Assembly (NCBI GenBank): GCA_019925095.2
Contig: CM034401.1
Location: 19,190,338-19,254,337 of the forward strand
Reading direction: 5' to 3'
DNA length: 64,000 nt
Origin: Dendrolimus kikuchii
Taxonomy: Eukaryota > Arthropoda > Insecta > Lepidoptera > Lasiocampidae
Shown: in pieces, positions 38,082 to 53,000 of the stretch
Position numbering within the stretch: the stretch's first letter is position 1
Layout: the number at the start of each line of letters is the position of its first letter
Position numbers and translations under genes: made by a program
Notes under the pieces: model-generated
The model's database searches: none
Told to the model about the DNA's origin: nothing
Seen by the model: only the letters and a program-made list of their open reading frames with translations

Positions 38082-41000
38082 GTAAGTATTAGTAGCTTCG
38101 AGAATTCTTATAAATCCTTTTTTTATTTAAACAACCTTGAGCTGAACGAGATGCCGGTATAACCGGCTGTATTTTTCTGATACACTTTTTACTTGAGTAC
38201 CTAATTATTTCCTTTTTTATATTAATGAATATATTTAAACATCTTGAAAGTGAAATAAATTTATAGATCCTTAATTTACACTAAATTAATCTGTTTATAT
38301 TTTGTACTATATGGGTGCAGGTATTTATTTATTAATTATTTGAGATATAAAGTAAATTTTGAGTGGTTATCAAAAAAAATTAACCACAAAGGCTAAGGTG
38401 GGGGCTCCGCTTCTAAATTTAAATTATTAAAAAGGTTCAGACCTGTTCATAATAAATAAATGCGCCCTATAACTATGCTAAACCCTAGCATCTTTGAGCT
38501 CTAATGAGCAGAAAGGTCCTAAGTTTTGAAATTTAACTGAGATATTTTTAGTAAATTATTTATTATAATGGGATATCTAGTACAATGGATCAGTATGGCA
38601 ATCCAGTGAAGTAACAACCTGCCTTCTGAGCATCTTATCTATAGAAGACAGAGACATAGACTCAGTCACTTATTGTATGAATAGTCTTAGGGTTGGTTCC
38701 TATATCTTTCCGACTGTTCAATTGCCTTACTATCAGTTAAAATTTGACTTAAGCTCCCATACAAGTAATATCAAAAATACACCAATGATAATAGTGTACT
38801 TATACTTCATATATCTTACTATTAATTCAGTTAGCATTGAATGAATATTGCGATATATATTTTGGACATTAAGGGATTATAGGTTAATATAATATAATAT
38901 AGTTACTTAAGCAAAATTTTCTTTGTTGTATTATTTTATAATATTTTAGTACCTATGTATATGTTAAATAATACATAATATGTGTTGGGAGGATGAGCAG
39001 AAGTTTACTGCTGGACCCTACTGCAGATGTGCTGTTTTAGCTGGGAAAGTCTGCCATAAACCAATGCACACACTCTGGGAGGAGAGCCCTGATTTAGAGG
39101 GGAATATTGAAAATACTTCTCATCTTAGATTCAAGGCTACATTATTATTATTAAGCATTTATTTATTAACAAAATTTTTACACTTTTTTTAAAAGAAAAT
39201 GTTTTTTTATAAAAATACATTCAAAATAGAATAATTTATAGAAAAATATAAAATCTTGTAGTCCTTGTTATTATTATACTGTATGTCTTGCAAGACCAAG
39301 GGCCATAAAAATGGCCCGGACTTTTGGGGGGCTTGCGTGGGGCCATGGGAAGGCCACAACACATTATTATTATATGTTAAATAAAAATTGTAACGGGTAA
39401 AGGTTAGGAATAATGTCTTTTTCTAAACTCTAAAAACAGTTTTTTTCAAATTCATGTATATATGAAATGCTTATTTGCCAATTTATTACATGAGGTTAAA
39501 TAACGATTTTGGTACATTAATTATAGATTTAAAAAAAAAAAAATCGGCAGACAAACACACATATTGTATATCCCCAAATTAAGAAAGTTACGCATGTGTT
39601 ATGGGTAACATACAACGAACTACTCTGGGGCCGATCCCATAGGATCTGGATCCCATAGGATAGGTATTTGTTTCAAGTTTCATATAATTAAATACTTAAA
39701 CACTTTTTCTCTCTCTATCTCTCTTCTCTGTTCTATTTCAATAGCTAACCATCTAAATTTTAAGTTATAATAATCACAATAATTAATATCAAGATGAGAA
39801 TTCCATAAAACAAGTTATACTTTTTTTTTAAACCTGAAATAGAAAACTTAATATGTATATTTTCCCCATTTCTAGAAATGGTCACAGTATAAATAAGGCA
39901 TTAAAGCTTGTCTGGGAAATAAATTGCCCAATCATGAAATATAGTGATGTCATATCTAGAAAAATAACAGTAGGTAACTAGTTCTATGTTATATAATTCT
40001 GCTCCTTTATTGAATCAAATTGGATGGAAGCAGATTTCATTTGTTTTGATCAGTCTATAAATAGCTTATTTATATTATTCATGTTTCAGTTTTATTGAGT
40101 CATGTCTCATATAGACTTTCATTCACAATTTAAATAATAGTTTGATACAATATATACCTGATTTCTAAATATTTGTCTGCTTTCTGATTCTTTGGTGCTG
40201 AATCTGTATGCCTGGTATACACGGCAGTATATTTATATGATTGTTTAAGGATTATGAAGCAGCTGACACTGAGCATACTTATAGGCCGAGAGAGAGAGAG
40301 AGAGGCCTAATAATGATTTATTTCAATGGCTGTAGAGGTTCAACTTGTTAGTTATACAATTTATGACTAAGTTAGTGTTTATTAAATAATTAACACATCT
40401 ATTTAATTATTCCGTTTCCTAACCATTGGTTGAAAATTTGACATTACTTGTATGGAGTTTATGTCAAATTTTAACCAGTAGTAAGGTAAATGTATGTAGA
40501 GTAGAGTAAGATAAGGAAATGTGAAATTGGTCTAGTCCAGGGATTCCCAAACTATGTTGAGCATGAGACCCCCTTTTCCAAAATGAAGTGATACCTCAGA
40601 CCCCCATAGCCAAATTACTTTAAAAATCCTATCTGTAGTTTTTTTTGTATTGATAAAAAAAATATTTACCAGTTTAAAAAGTTTGTGGTTGGTTAAGTGT
40701 GTAAACTTGACATCATTTTCTCATAAAAATTTAACAAAATAAATAGACATAAAATGTAGTAAATATTAATAATTATTAATATAAATTACGTAAAAATACT
40801 TGTAGGTAATTATTGGAAAAAAAAACATTAACGTCGCAAAAGAAATGAGACCTTGTGTTAATTAATAGAGGTGGTTTTTTGATCTTGTCGACCCCAAAAA
40901 TCAGTTTTCGCTTATGTCAACCCCTGGGAAACCAATTTCGACCACTTTGGGAAACCTTGATCTAATAGATCCTTTCTCAACCCTTCGACCTGGGTTCGCG

Positions 41001-44000
41001 ACTCTTGAGCCCCTACAACACACTTCACATTTGTTACTAAAAGGGGATCGCAGTCTGTTAAAAAAATAAGACCTATACACAGGCCTTTTTTTGTCACTTC
41101 TTTTTTGGAGGCACGCTAATTCTCGAAAATTGTATTTCATAATTTTTTTGTTGTTTTTTCATTTTTTTCAGTTTTTATGGCAATTTTTCGATATTTTAGA
41201 AATTTCCTTTAAGGGCACTGCGTGCCCCCGCGTACCCCCTTAAAAAAAGCCCTGCCTATATACAAATCAGACTGTATATGAAGTATTTATTAAAATATTA
41301 TTTTCATCCTGTAGTAAAGGGGTCACGTGACTTTGACTTTTCGTGGATTGCGACATAAAAATCATTGAAAAACAATGGTCTAAGAGTCTAATGTAATATA
41401 TTATGTGTTCTTTATTCTCCCTGTAATCTTTCGAGACACATATATCAGTTTTTATCCTTATTGTTTTGGCGAGGACTGAGAATACCTAGTAAAAGTTAAG
41501 AGATAACTTTGTAAGGATAATTTAATATATATTTAAAAAAAATCTCCACTTCACTTCTTAATTGCCCATTATTCAGGAAGTTTTACAGAAAAAATAACTT
41601 ACATAAATGATTGTCACTATACATATATAGTTATCAACCATTTGCTTAAATATGGGTAATAACTATTGTAATAATACTATAAATATTTAAATTATGCTGT
41701 AAATTTTTTCATAGTCTGACTTTTTTTATTCAAAGATACTGTAAAAATCTGCTTACATAATCTACTCCACTTTCCGCAATAGATACATTATGTTACTAAA
41801 TTTCATATTATATTCAGAGTCAATATTTTTTCAATATTAACTGTGCCATATATAGATAAACAGACAGAATAGGCAGGCACGATATTTTTATAGGAAATAT
41901 TATATCATATAATAAGTATTTACTTTGTTCTGAAGATGTTACTGTGGAAGTAGTGTTCATCTTTCAGTAGTTTCAAAATCACAATATTTCTTTAGATGTA
42001 AGCCTTATGGTAAAAAAAACAGTTGGTCATCCTTAAATAAATAAACAAGGGTTCTGGTTTTAACAAAATTACTACAGAAAGGTAAAAAATTAATCTAGTT
42101 TTGATTTCCATTTAAAATTGAATTGAATAATACTCAATATCCATAATGGGAGCCTCCATGCGCAAGTCCTACTCTCAAACTAATATATTATATGTTAAAT
42201 TACAATATCGATTGACAAAAATCTCTTCACAGAATCCTTTAACACGCAAAGAAGTTGAGGAAGATATTGCAGGTGCACAATGGGACAAGCTCAGGAAGAC
42301 GATGTTGCAGAGACAGAAGTTCGGCACGGCTGGCTTGCGCGGGCGCATGGGTGCCGGCTATAGGTGCATGAATGACGTCGTAGTGTTGCAGACAGCTCAG
42401 GTAAGTTATTAAAATCACATATAGTAAAGGCTGGTAACGCAATGGCTCAATCCCTGGTGTTGAAAACATCTATACACGACAATAAACGCTTTTCATTAGA
42501 TGGGCCGTCCGCATGTTTACCACCGCCGCAATAAAAAAAAATTACAATATTAACTGCATAAGGAAATAAAATATTTCATAGAATTCACATTATTGCACAC
42601 AGAATAAATTAAGTCAAGAATAACATGAAAAGGCACTTGGACTCCACAAGTAGCGATGTCCGTGAACTGTCTAATAACATAAGAGCTCAGATCACCTAGA
42701 TAGGCTGAAGGATCTACATATACCTAGATATGTACATAGATAGACTGATGGACTGTATAACAATATAATTTATTGCCAGAAACGTATGTACACCAGGGTT
42801 TCGTTTTTGCCTTCGTTTTAAATAAAGGGGATGGCATAGGAGGATGGGGGAATTTGTATGATTGATTGGCTCAAGGTTAGTCGCTTCACGCCGATATTCT
42901 GTGAGTGTATCGTATCACGCCGATCGATCTAGCCTAGCGAGCTGTAATCATGATTGTATGGCTGTCATGGCTCTACCACGTCCAACATGATGATGATGAA
43001 TCCTGAAAACAGTGCCAATTTAAAGAGAAAAATCAAATTATTTTGAAACAGACCTATTTGTATTTATCGTGATTACTACGTAATACGTTAGCTAACTCGT
43101 GATTGTCACATTAGTGTAAAGAGACCACGCAACATTACATTGTCAATGTAATAACGATAGTTATGTGTAGATGTTTACTAATTAATATTACTAGCATAGA
43201 TCACTTACCTACGTAATTTACTATGTGATCGATTGTCTGCATTTTACACAATGACATCTCAGGCTGTGCAATTTCAATACCTAGCAACTGATATTGTTCT
43301 TTTTAATTTTATGTTTGTACAAACAATCAAATCAATATCTTTATTTGCAAGAATGTAGTGTATACAGATACTATATAATTGTAGATCTACAGTACATTCA
43401 ACCACATAGTGGTACCTATACAAAATAACTTTAAATTGTTTTTTCATAAATATTCTAATTCTGAAACATGTCAAGTAAGCTTTATTAATAAATAAAAAAT
43501 GAAGATATTCAAAATTTGTGTCAAAAGAAAAAAAATACAAATAAATCTCTAAGCTTTCCTAGATAATAACGTGAAACACTATTTTCGAGATTTACATTTA
43601 TTGTCTTACTAGGCATTTGTATTTTGCTTCCCAAAACATGTAAAGATTGTATCAAAATATGATATCCTTTCCAATAAGTTTAATAAATAGTTTTGAAATG
43701 GCCTAATGTTGACATTTTTTTGTGCTGTGGTGTGAAATTCTTTGGAATTCACTTGCTAGGTTTTGAAATTGCACAGGTGATCTGATCATCATTTAGATGA
43801 TAAAATTGATTTCGAAAATTGTTTATGGTTCTGAATACGATGTTTTTAAAACCAGTATGATCAATATTACTTTAAATTATAGTACACGTAAAACTTAAAT
43901 GCGCTTCGACTAAAGTTAGGTTCATGAGTTTGCGCAGGTCCTGTCAAATGTTAACGTCTCTATTACACTGTACAGTTTGTCGTGCGAAAAAGATGGCATG

Positions 44001-47000
44001 CGAATCCGGATAGCGACTGAGCGAGAGCGCAGCACTCTGTCTGTGCGCCTCGGTTCTAAGCAATGACCTGTTCGAACTTCAAAAACACATTTAAATCTTC
44101 CTCATGCGTCTTTTAGTTCAGGCAGTTCTTGTGGTAGGTTTAAAAGCACAGTTTCACCAAAGGTTTATCAACAACAAAACACATAACTAACTAATCTTCT
44201 AGGATCTTTTTAGACCTACATTTTTACTAAGCTATTTAATTATATATTAGTTGCAAAAACCAAGAAATTACGAAATGGCCTCATTGTTCATTCATTCTTT
44301 TTTAAAATACTTACATTTCAGGGCCTGTGCTCCTATTTGCAAAAGGTTTGCAATCAAGGCCAGCTACACAATGGTGTTGTGGTGGGTTTCGACGGCAGAT
44401 ACCATAGTAGGCGGTAAGTTTAAAAGATTCCTCATTACTAAATGTAAATAAAATTCATTTCCATTATGTCCAATTACTGCAATGCTGTCGGCTTATCGAT
44501 AAAAGAGTAAGTCCATAATTAATATGTAAAGCTCAATACATGATCTCGCCATGAAATTTGTTATGTGTACCTTGGATAAAGAGGATTACTATGGGATATA
44601 TTTACTCCGAGAAATGGGATAGTCTCTGTTAGAAGTCAAGCTTTCTGTATTAGAATAATCTGTACCTCCCTGCCTTTGAGATTGATCCATCGTGACTAAC
44701 TGGCGCTGATAAGCTAAAATTGTAAAAGCAAAATACAAGTAATAATGTATTACGAGTATAACTATTTGTTTTGATTTTTTATTTGTTAGTTTTGACCCTC
44801 TTTACGATTTTGGACTAGATTTTTATGAATTTTAGTATATCGCGATAAGATTCGAAACTGTTAAACGTAATGTTTTATCTTTAATAGTACATTATGGTAC
44901 TAGTGTGTAACATTGGTGATTATCGCCGAGGCGCCATTGAGACTCGAGCCGTAGGCGAGGGTCTTAAGAGAGCCGAGGACGGTAATCATCAATACACACG
45001 TGTATCATACGACGTTTTTCAACACACTTGTGAATAAAATAACAACAAAAACTCATTTTATTTAGTAGATAAAAAAAAGTTATATATGAGTGAAAGTTTT
45101 ATTTATTAAACACGTACGAGTTAAAATTATCTATTTAAATAAGAAGTTGCATGAAATGAGCAAGCAATAGGAACATTAATTTATTTATTATATAGAACAC
45201 GATCTTTTTTTTTTGAATAAAAACTTTTTTAAGAACAAAGCAACTCAACCAATAAAATTTAAAAAAAAAATCTATAACTCACTAGTGAGTTATAATGTTT
45301 TTTACTCACAGTTTGATAATGGGTGTCATTCTGTGCCTAATTGCGGTGACCATAGAGCCACTTTATGAGCAAGTGTGTTGAAAAAAATATTATTACATGT
45401 TCGATCAGAGGGTTCAATCTGCCGGTTAATGGATCACATACTTTATTCACACCACTCATGAAAGTCAGAAATACAAAAAGTTCCAATCGTTAGCAATATA
45501 ACTCTAAACCGTTAAGTGCGCACTAATCACAATTAGATTACTTCGAATACATATTCACTTACTTACATACTGCTTTTATCGCAACCGAAACGCATCATTT
45601 TCTCTGCCGGTGGGTAATATCTAATTAGAAACACCTACATCGTAAAGCATTAAAGAACACCACCAAGAATTATCTGAATATCTCTGGCACGAGAACAATA
45701 CGGTCCCTACGTTGTAAAGCCGCAGAGTATGCGTGGCGGTATCATAAAGCAATTTTCTTAGAATCCTCGTCAGTGATGACACTAACCAATAACAGATGTA
45801 TTTTAAGATTATGGGTACGCTTGCCGATGCAATAATATATAAATTACTTATAATAATACTTAAATATATAATAATAACAGTACTTAATGCAGCGAGTGGC
45901 GAGTCACCGTCTTTTCGCCCATTTTTCTATGTTCCCCGAACATTGTGACGGCCAGACGCCATAGTCCCTATATTCCCAGACCCCCTAGTACCACTAGCAG
46001 TTCACCTCAATAACCCGGTACTTTTTGTCCTCATTTCCCACAATAGTCCTACACTGGCCGGGGCTTGTCCTTGGGTGCATTATTATATGGTGTAGACAGG
46101 GGGATAATCGCCGGTCAGTGTCACGCCACATTTAGATTAAATTTGTCAAAGAGCCTTTACGTGTTGGCCTTCCCATGGCCCCACGCAAGCCCTCCAAATG
46201 TCCGGGCCATTTTTATGACCCGTGGTCTTCAAAGACATACATTATAATACTTACATTACGAAACTAAAAATTAATTTTAAGTAACTAAATGTTTATTGAT
46301 ATAAAAGTGAACGCATATTAATATAATTTGAATATTATATATCAACATTATAATAAATATAAAGCCTAAAAACTAAACTAAAACCTTAAACTACTCTTTT
46401 TGCTACAAATAAAGGCTTTAAAATCGTAAATGTTCCTAAGTCCCAAGTATGTAGTGTTTCCGTTCTATTGACAATAGACATATGTACTTCTCACTCGCTT
46501 TAAAATAATTTCAATCTACCTTTTAAATTATTATCTTTGTAACTCTTTTTTCGAATACTTAACTTACTTACTTACTAAAATTATTACACACTCACGTCAC
46601 TCAGTTCTTAAGTCGCTGGAAGGGACTAAGAGACAGGCTTGGCCTAGTTTAGGTGTTAGTACCCAAACAGTCTTAATTTTAAGACAACATGTAAATTTAA
46701 TTTTGATGTCAATAAAATCTTATTAAAAATATTAAATATAAGTAAAATGGGTTATCGTAAATTCTTTAAAATATTACGCTAACTCCGAAGAGTCGTTCGA
46801 TAACGGATACACATAATCTGTTTACGCATCATTATCTCTGTCTCCCTGGTAGAGGTCATTAGATCTTATATGGCTGCAATGATAATGTAATTAACATCAT
46901 ATTTATATTTTTCAGTAACTTCACGCGTTTGTTTATTTTAACTTCATGATTTTCTTAAACTATATCGACAGTTGAAAGGGGGACCTTGCCGGACAACTTC

Positions 47001-50000
47001 CACGGTCATGGTCGGATAATGGTCAATGTTCCATTGATTTTCTTGGGATTTATTTATTGTCTGTTTGTCTTCTGAACTATTATTCACTTAGTAGGAAAGT
47101 AAATGATATGGGCTAATTGCGTGTCATTCCTCGCGCAGTTAAGGTCCCGTAGAAATGAAGAATGTTCGAATGTAACTCTAAAAATAAGTTGTGAATGCTA
47201 CTTAAAAACATTTAAATTAGAAAGAAAGAAACAAAGACGTATTTTATTTAGGACCAAAACAACATAGAGTATTATAAAACAATAAAATAATAGAAACAGA
47301 ATAAGTCCTAACATTGGACCCAGTCTCAGCATATGCTGACCAATTAAGACCAGCGCTGTTCTTCCGCCTGGGAACAGCAAGTTTAGTCTCGAAGGACAAT
47401 ACAACACACATAATAATACATAATGTAATGCAATTTAATAATGATAAAAAAACCTATAACATATTTAATAACATATCATACAACACAACATATCATAAAA
47501 AATAATACAATTACGAAAATATTAATTTTCTTAATATAAAGTGACGAATAATTATTCTTCATTCTTTCACTCTTTAAGTTAATGGTTTTCAAAGTTTCTG
47601 AGTTCGGCAGTTGGGGATAATATCAATCTAAAACTCATCTGTTACAGATTCGCAGAACTGACAGCACAAGTGTTCGTGTCATCATCAATACCGGTTCACA
47701 TGTTCTCTAATGTATGTCCAACGCCATTGGTGTCTTTCGGCACGATTTTGTATGGGGCTGGTGCGGGGGTCATGGTGACGGCATCACACAACCCAAAAGA
47801 GGACAACGGGTACAAGGTTTATTGGGGAAATGGAGCTCAAGTCACGTCGCCCCATGATGATAATATACTAGAAGAGATATTGCAGTGTTTGGAGTGAGTA
47901 TTATTTTTTCTATTCATCAGACTTTTTTTCACAGTTTTAATAATAGACCCAACTGCTAAGTTCGGGCCTCTCCAGTTTTTGGGTTCCCATTTTTACATTT
48001 TGGGGAAGCAAATATTCACGACCTGCCACGTGTCTCCAAGGCAGATTGTCAGTTTGATATATCAATAATTTCAACATGCAGTTTTCATCACGATGTTTTC
48101 CTTCACCACCCTCACATGATAGTTGTAATACGAGACCTTAGTTCAGAAAAATGTCTAATCTAAGTGGTACATGCTCCTGGCCAGTATTCGAACCCACGTC
48201 ATTTTAAAAGTAAGTTTAAGACGGGAGATCGTTAACCACAAAGTTTCGCGATTATGGTGGAGTAAAGTTTTTTATTGCTAGAGCACAGCAGACAGGCCGA
48301 CGACCTTCCTGATGGAAAGCGGTTACTGTCGCCTATGGATATTTGCAGTATCAGTAGTGCTGCTGTCAATATGCTACAGGTCTGCAATGATGGGTGGACT
48401 GGAACAAGAGTCGTAAGTTGTTATAGCGGCATACTCTATACTATCGTTTCTCAATCTGGGGTCGCGACCCTCGGAAGGGTCGCGTTTGTGCTTAGAGGAG
48501 ATCGTAATCTTTTAAAAAATAACACCTATATATAAATCAAACTTATAAATAAGCTACTAATTAAAATATTATTATAATTTTATAGTAAAGGGTCGCAAAA
48601 CTTTTTATTTAACGTTTTGATTTTTTCGTGGGTCGTGATATAAAAATGGTTGAGAAACAATGCTCTAGACCAGGGATGGCGAACCAATGGCACGCGATAC
48701 AATATTTTGGCCAATACATAGCAAATTTTTTTTTGTAGTAAATAAAGAATTTTGCGTTGATAGTATTTAGTACTGTTACTTTCCCAAAAATCACAAAGTG
48801 AAAATAATTTGATGGCACGTCTATGGCTTCATTAATTTTCTTTTTAAATGGCACGTTGTTACATATAGGTTCGCCATCGCTGGTTTAGACTATGGGTGGT
48901 GGCCGTCCAGACGGGTAAAGGCAAGACCATCCTGTTTTTTAGCGATAAGACCGCCATTTAGCCAGGTGTTAGGTCATTTGCCCGACTGGATGGCTACCAC
49001 CCCTGGTCTAAAGTATGTCGCCATAACAACCTTGAGTTGTGTTCCGGCATTAGTGACCAGGTTCCAGTCTCCCTTAAGAGAGCAGCAGCGCATTAGTTGC
49101 ACCTTTGGTCTTGCAAATGTCCATAGGCGATGGTAACCGCTTTACATCAAGTGGGCCGTCTGCCTGTCTGCTGAACTCCTGCAGTTTAAAAAAAAAATTG
49201 TGCATGATTAGACATAGTTTTAATTTATTCATTTTTTTTTCTCATTTTTGTATTGGACACAATCAAGTTTACAATCTATCTTGTCATTTTTTTATGCAGT
49301 CATCATCCTACCTCCAAATCCTAATTTCATTTAAAACGTCTGCATTCTCAGTTTTATATTTTACTAGAGATCCCGCAGACATTGTCCTGCCCTAAAAAAA
49401 AAAAGTCTAGGACCCGATCTCAGCGCCACCTACCGGTTCCAATTGTTAATCTAAACTCTCCGGGCACCCACTCAAACAAACACAAAAAAACCATCAGAAT
49501 CGGTAAAGACGTTCTCGTGTTTACTTTTAGTATACCAGACGAGCATTGGAACATCGAAGAAATCTATAACCATGAACTCGTGAAGGACTGTCAGCAAGAA
49601 GTAACCGATAAATACATGGAGTATATTCATGATAGTGTCCATAGTGATGCGCTTGCGGATAACAAGGCGGCGGATATTGATGTTGTGTACAGCGCTATGC
49701 ATGGTGTGGGATACGAGTATATTGTAAAAGCTTTCGAAGTTTCCAACCTTAAGGTAATTTTCTAATATTTTATTAAAATGTCGAACGCTGCCTGTCGGTT
49801 TACACACATTGAAAGGTGCTGCAATTCTGCTATTACAATGGACGCGTTCCGTTAGTAGCTCACAACGCCCAAAATGCTCCGTCTGCCGTTCCACATGGCG
49901 ACCACGGTCGTTATGGTCGTGGCGAAAACGTCACTAATGACGTCATCTTTTTCGATCACACAGCTCGCAACAACCCATGTCAAGAGCTGGGTCGAAGTGG

Positions 50001-53000
50001 GTGTTGACCAAAGAACATTAATTCTCTCTTTCAATTGACATTAAAAAAGGTGCGATTTTCAAATCAACCAATGACATTTGTGTATTTCGTCGTTAATTAC
50101 ATCAACGCTTCATAATATGTTCCACTAGAGTTTATTATTATACGTCCGCAAGCAAGTAGAACGGCATCAATCGCAGTTGTGAACGTGGTCGTTGTGAGTC
50201 TCTTGTGGAACGTAGCCAATATCGTCGGAATGGCCGACCACTGGTGTAACAGTGCCTGTTTTCTCATACAAAAACAATCAGTATGACCTGTAACCTGTGT
50301 GGAAACTAAAGTTTGCTGCTTTTGGTATTTCATTATGGAAATCTAAAAACGGTTTAACAGAAAATATCACATATTTCAAAAACACAATGTATTCGGTTAA
50401 ATAAATTTTCGTCAGTAAAGTGTTTCCAGAAAAGTAAGTATCTAAGATATATTTCAGTGGACTACACTTATATAGATACAAATAATCTCACTACTGTTTC
50501 TATATATATAAATTGATTAATTAATTTAATATAAAGTAGATGGATGCAAAAGTCGTGGAAGGCCACGGCACACCTTCCATGATCAAATTGATCGTGTACT
50601 AGCAGAAGGTAATGTCAGGAGCCTTAAGAACAGACGAGCTTGCATGACAAGAGTTATGAATGTCAAAGAGGCAAGTGAGGTGTGTAAGAATAAGCCTAAA
50701 TGGCACTCTGTTGTTCGTGCCTACCCTGCAAGGGAACTGGCGTGAAGTTATGTATGTATTTAATTTAATATAATTCTTTTTGACAAACACACAAATTGTA
50801 TATCCCCAAGCTAAGCAAGTTACGCTTGTGTCATGGGTAATATATAATGGACCACTCTGGGGCCAATCCCAGACGCCCAGACCATAGTAAATAACAGATT
50901 TTTTTTCCGAGATTTACTATGCCAAGAATCGAACCCGGAGCCTCTGGGTTCCAGTGAGTTCGACCGGCTAAGATTTAGGCCGCTCAACCACAGAGACCGT
51001 CTGATTGATTGATTAGAGAAATGAAGCCTAAACAAATTTTGATATTTTTTTACATTAAAACTCCAGGCGCCAATAAGTGTAAAACAACAACAAGATCCTA
51101 ACCCAGATTTCCCTACGGTGAAATTCCCAAATCCAGAAGAACCCGAATGTTTGGATTTGTGCAAGAAACTAGCAGAGGAACGCAGGGTTAAACTGGTGTT
51201 AGCCAATGACCCTGACGCTGATAGGTTGGCAGTAGCTGAGTATGATGACAGGTATGTTCCATTCACTCTCTTTGATGAGCACTTTAAGTTCGGTCATTCA
51301 TTCTTGCGTAGGTTATATCCAATTTCTATTTTATATGGTTTGTAATAGTGTAATTTTATTGACATATTTATTTAATTTGTTTGGGAAACATCCAATAATT
51401 AATGCTCTTAAATATAAAACAAAAAATCAATTCATTTATCAATCAAGTTTGCACTAAAAAATAATCTATATATATAAAAATCAATTGCTGTTCGTTAGTC
51501 TCGCTAAAACTCGAGAACGGCTGGACTGATTTGGCTAATTTTGATTTTGAATTATTTGTAGAAGTCCAGGGAAGGTTTAAAAGGTGAGTAAATATGCAAA
51601 AATTGCTTGGAATATAGTAAAAACAACAATTTCGCTTTCCCTTAGAAACTATTCCTACCTGTCAAACATTTGATGTTAATCCCGTCGTTTAGAAATCAAT
51701 TAAATTTAAAAGTCGTTCAGAAATCAAATTAAATTTCAAAATGAAGTTTTTTTTCTTTGATTTGATTTTGAATGTAAAACGTTTGATGTTCGTCCCGTCG
51801 TTCAGAAATCAACGTTTTTTTATTTATTGATTCTGGGGCGGTACGAAGTTTGTCGGGTCAGCTAGTAACATATAGAATATAACATTGTTTTTAAAATATA
51901 TATTGTATCTGGTTTGCTTTTCTTAAAAATAATTTTAAAAAAACAATGTATAATTATTCTCAACAGTTCGAAGTCGTGGAAAGTGTTCACTGGTAACGAG
52001 ATGGGAACGCTCCTCGGCTGGTGGTTACTTAACCAGCACACGAAGAGATTCGCTTCGGAGGAGAAGCCCGAAGTCTACGTCCTGGCCAGCATCGTCAGCT
52101 CCAAGATGTTGAAGGCCATCGTCAAGGGGAAAGGAGAGTTTGTCGAAACTCTTACCGGCTTTAAATGGATGGGTGAGGACGTTTCTAGTGTTGCCAGTTT
52201 TTGAATATTTTTCTTTCGTTGTCAATATAGGGCAATGATATAATGCCTGCCGGATATAAACCTCACTCCAACGCCCTCTCCGGGTTCGATTCCTGGGATG
52301 GTAAATTTTGGAAACAAATTTTCTTCGTTATTTATTTACTATGGTCTGGGTGTCTGGCATCGGCCTCAGAGTTGTCCGTTGTGTATCACCCACAAGCGTA
52401 ACTTGCTTAATTTGGGGATATACAATATGTGTGCATGTCTATCGATTATATGATTACTAGAGTGTAAACTCTAGTGCGTGCTTCTTGTTAAAGAGTAAGC
52501 GTTAATACAGCTTACATTGTGCAAAATTTTTATGTTAGTGCTATTTGTACCCGGAACATTAATTTCAGTTTATATCGCAACTATCCCATCTCCCAGTATA
52601 AAAAGTATTTATGTCCATTTTTGGTATTAAAACTACATTTAAACAAAATTACAGCAAAACCGTGAAAGCTTAACAGAACGACATATCGAGTTACTATCGC
52701 ATTTTTTATACACGATACATTTTTATATCTATAAACTTGAGAAATGATTGGACTCATCCAAAGTTTTCGTAGAAGCTTAACAAACAGAGGGACAAATATA
52801 TTTTTATCCCGGAAACTATCCCATTTTTCGGGATAAAAAGTATCCTATGTTCATTCTCGGCATTGAAAATATATATATTGGCCACCGGTCCTGCGGCAGA
52901 CGTGACCGGCCCACTGCCACTTCAACTTGCTAATTTTGCGACCTATGTCGGTTACCTTGGTTCTCTTACGGATATCCTCATTTCTAATTTTATTACTAAT

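Larger units (their letters stand above)
48268..48955 (-). mobile_element. SINE-like family 1 copy, interrupted by two hAT MITEs
   Basis: The tail part (TTTTTATTGCTAGAGCACAG...CATACTCTATA) reaches 48441 and the sequence resumes at 48891 (TATGGGTGGTGGCCGTCCAG). The head is degraded. Confidence 0.65.

Noticed and set aside
38980..39192. Plus-strand 70-codon ORF in Pgm2 intron 1
   Set aside because: No splice sites in phase with Pgm2 and no homology recognised. The neighbouring 39286-39365 is a repeat, so it is probably mobile-element debris.
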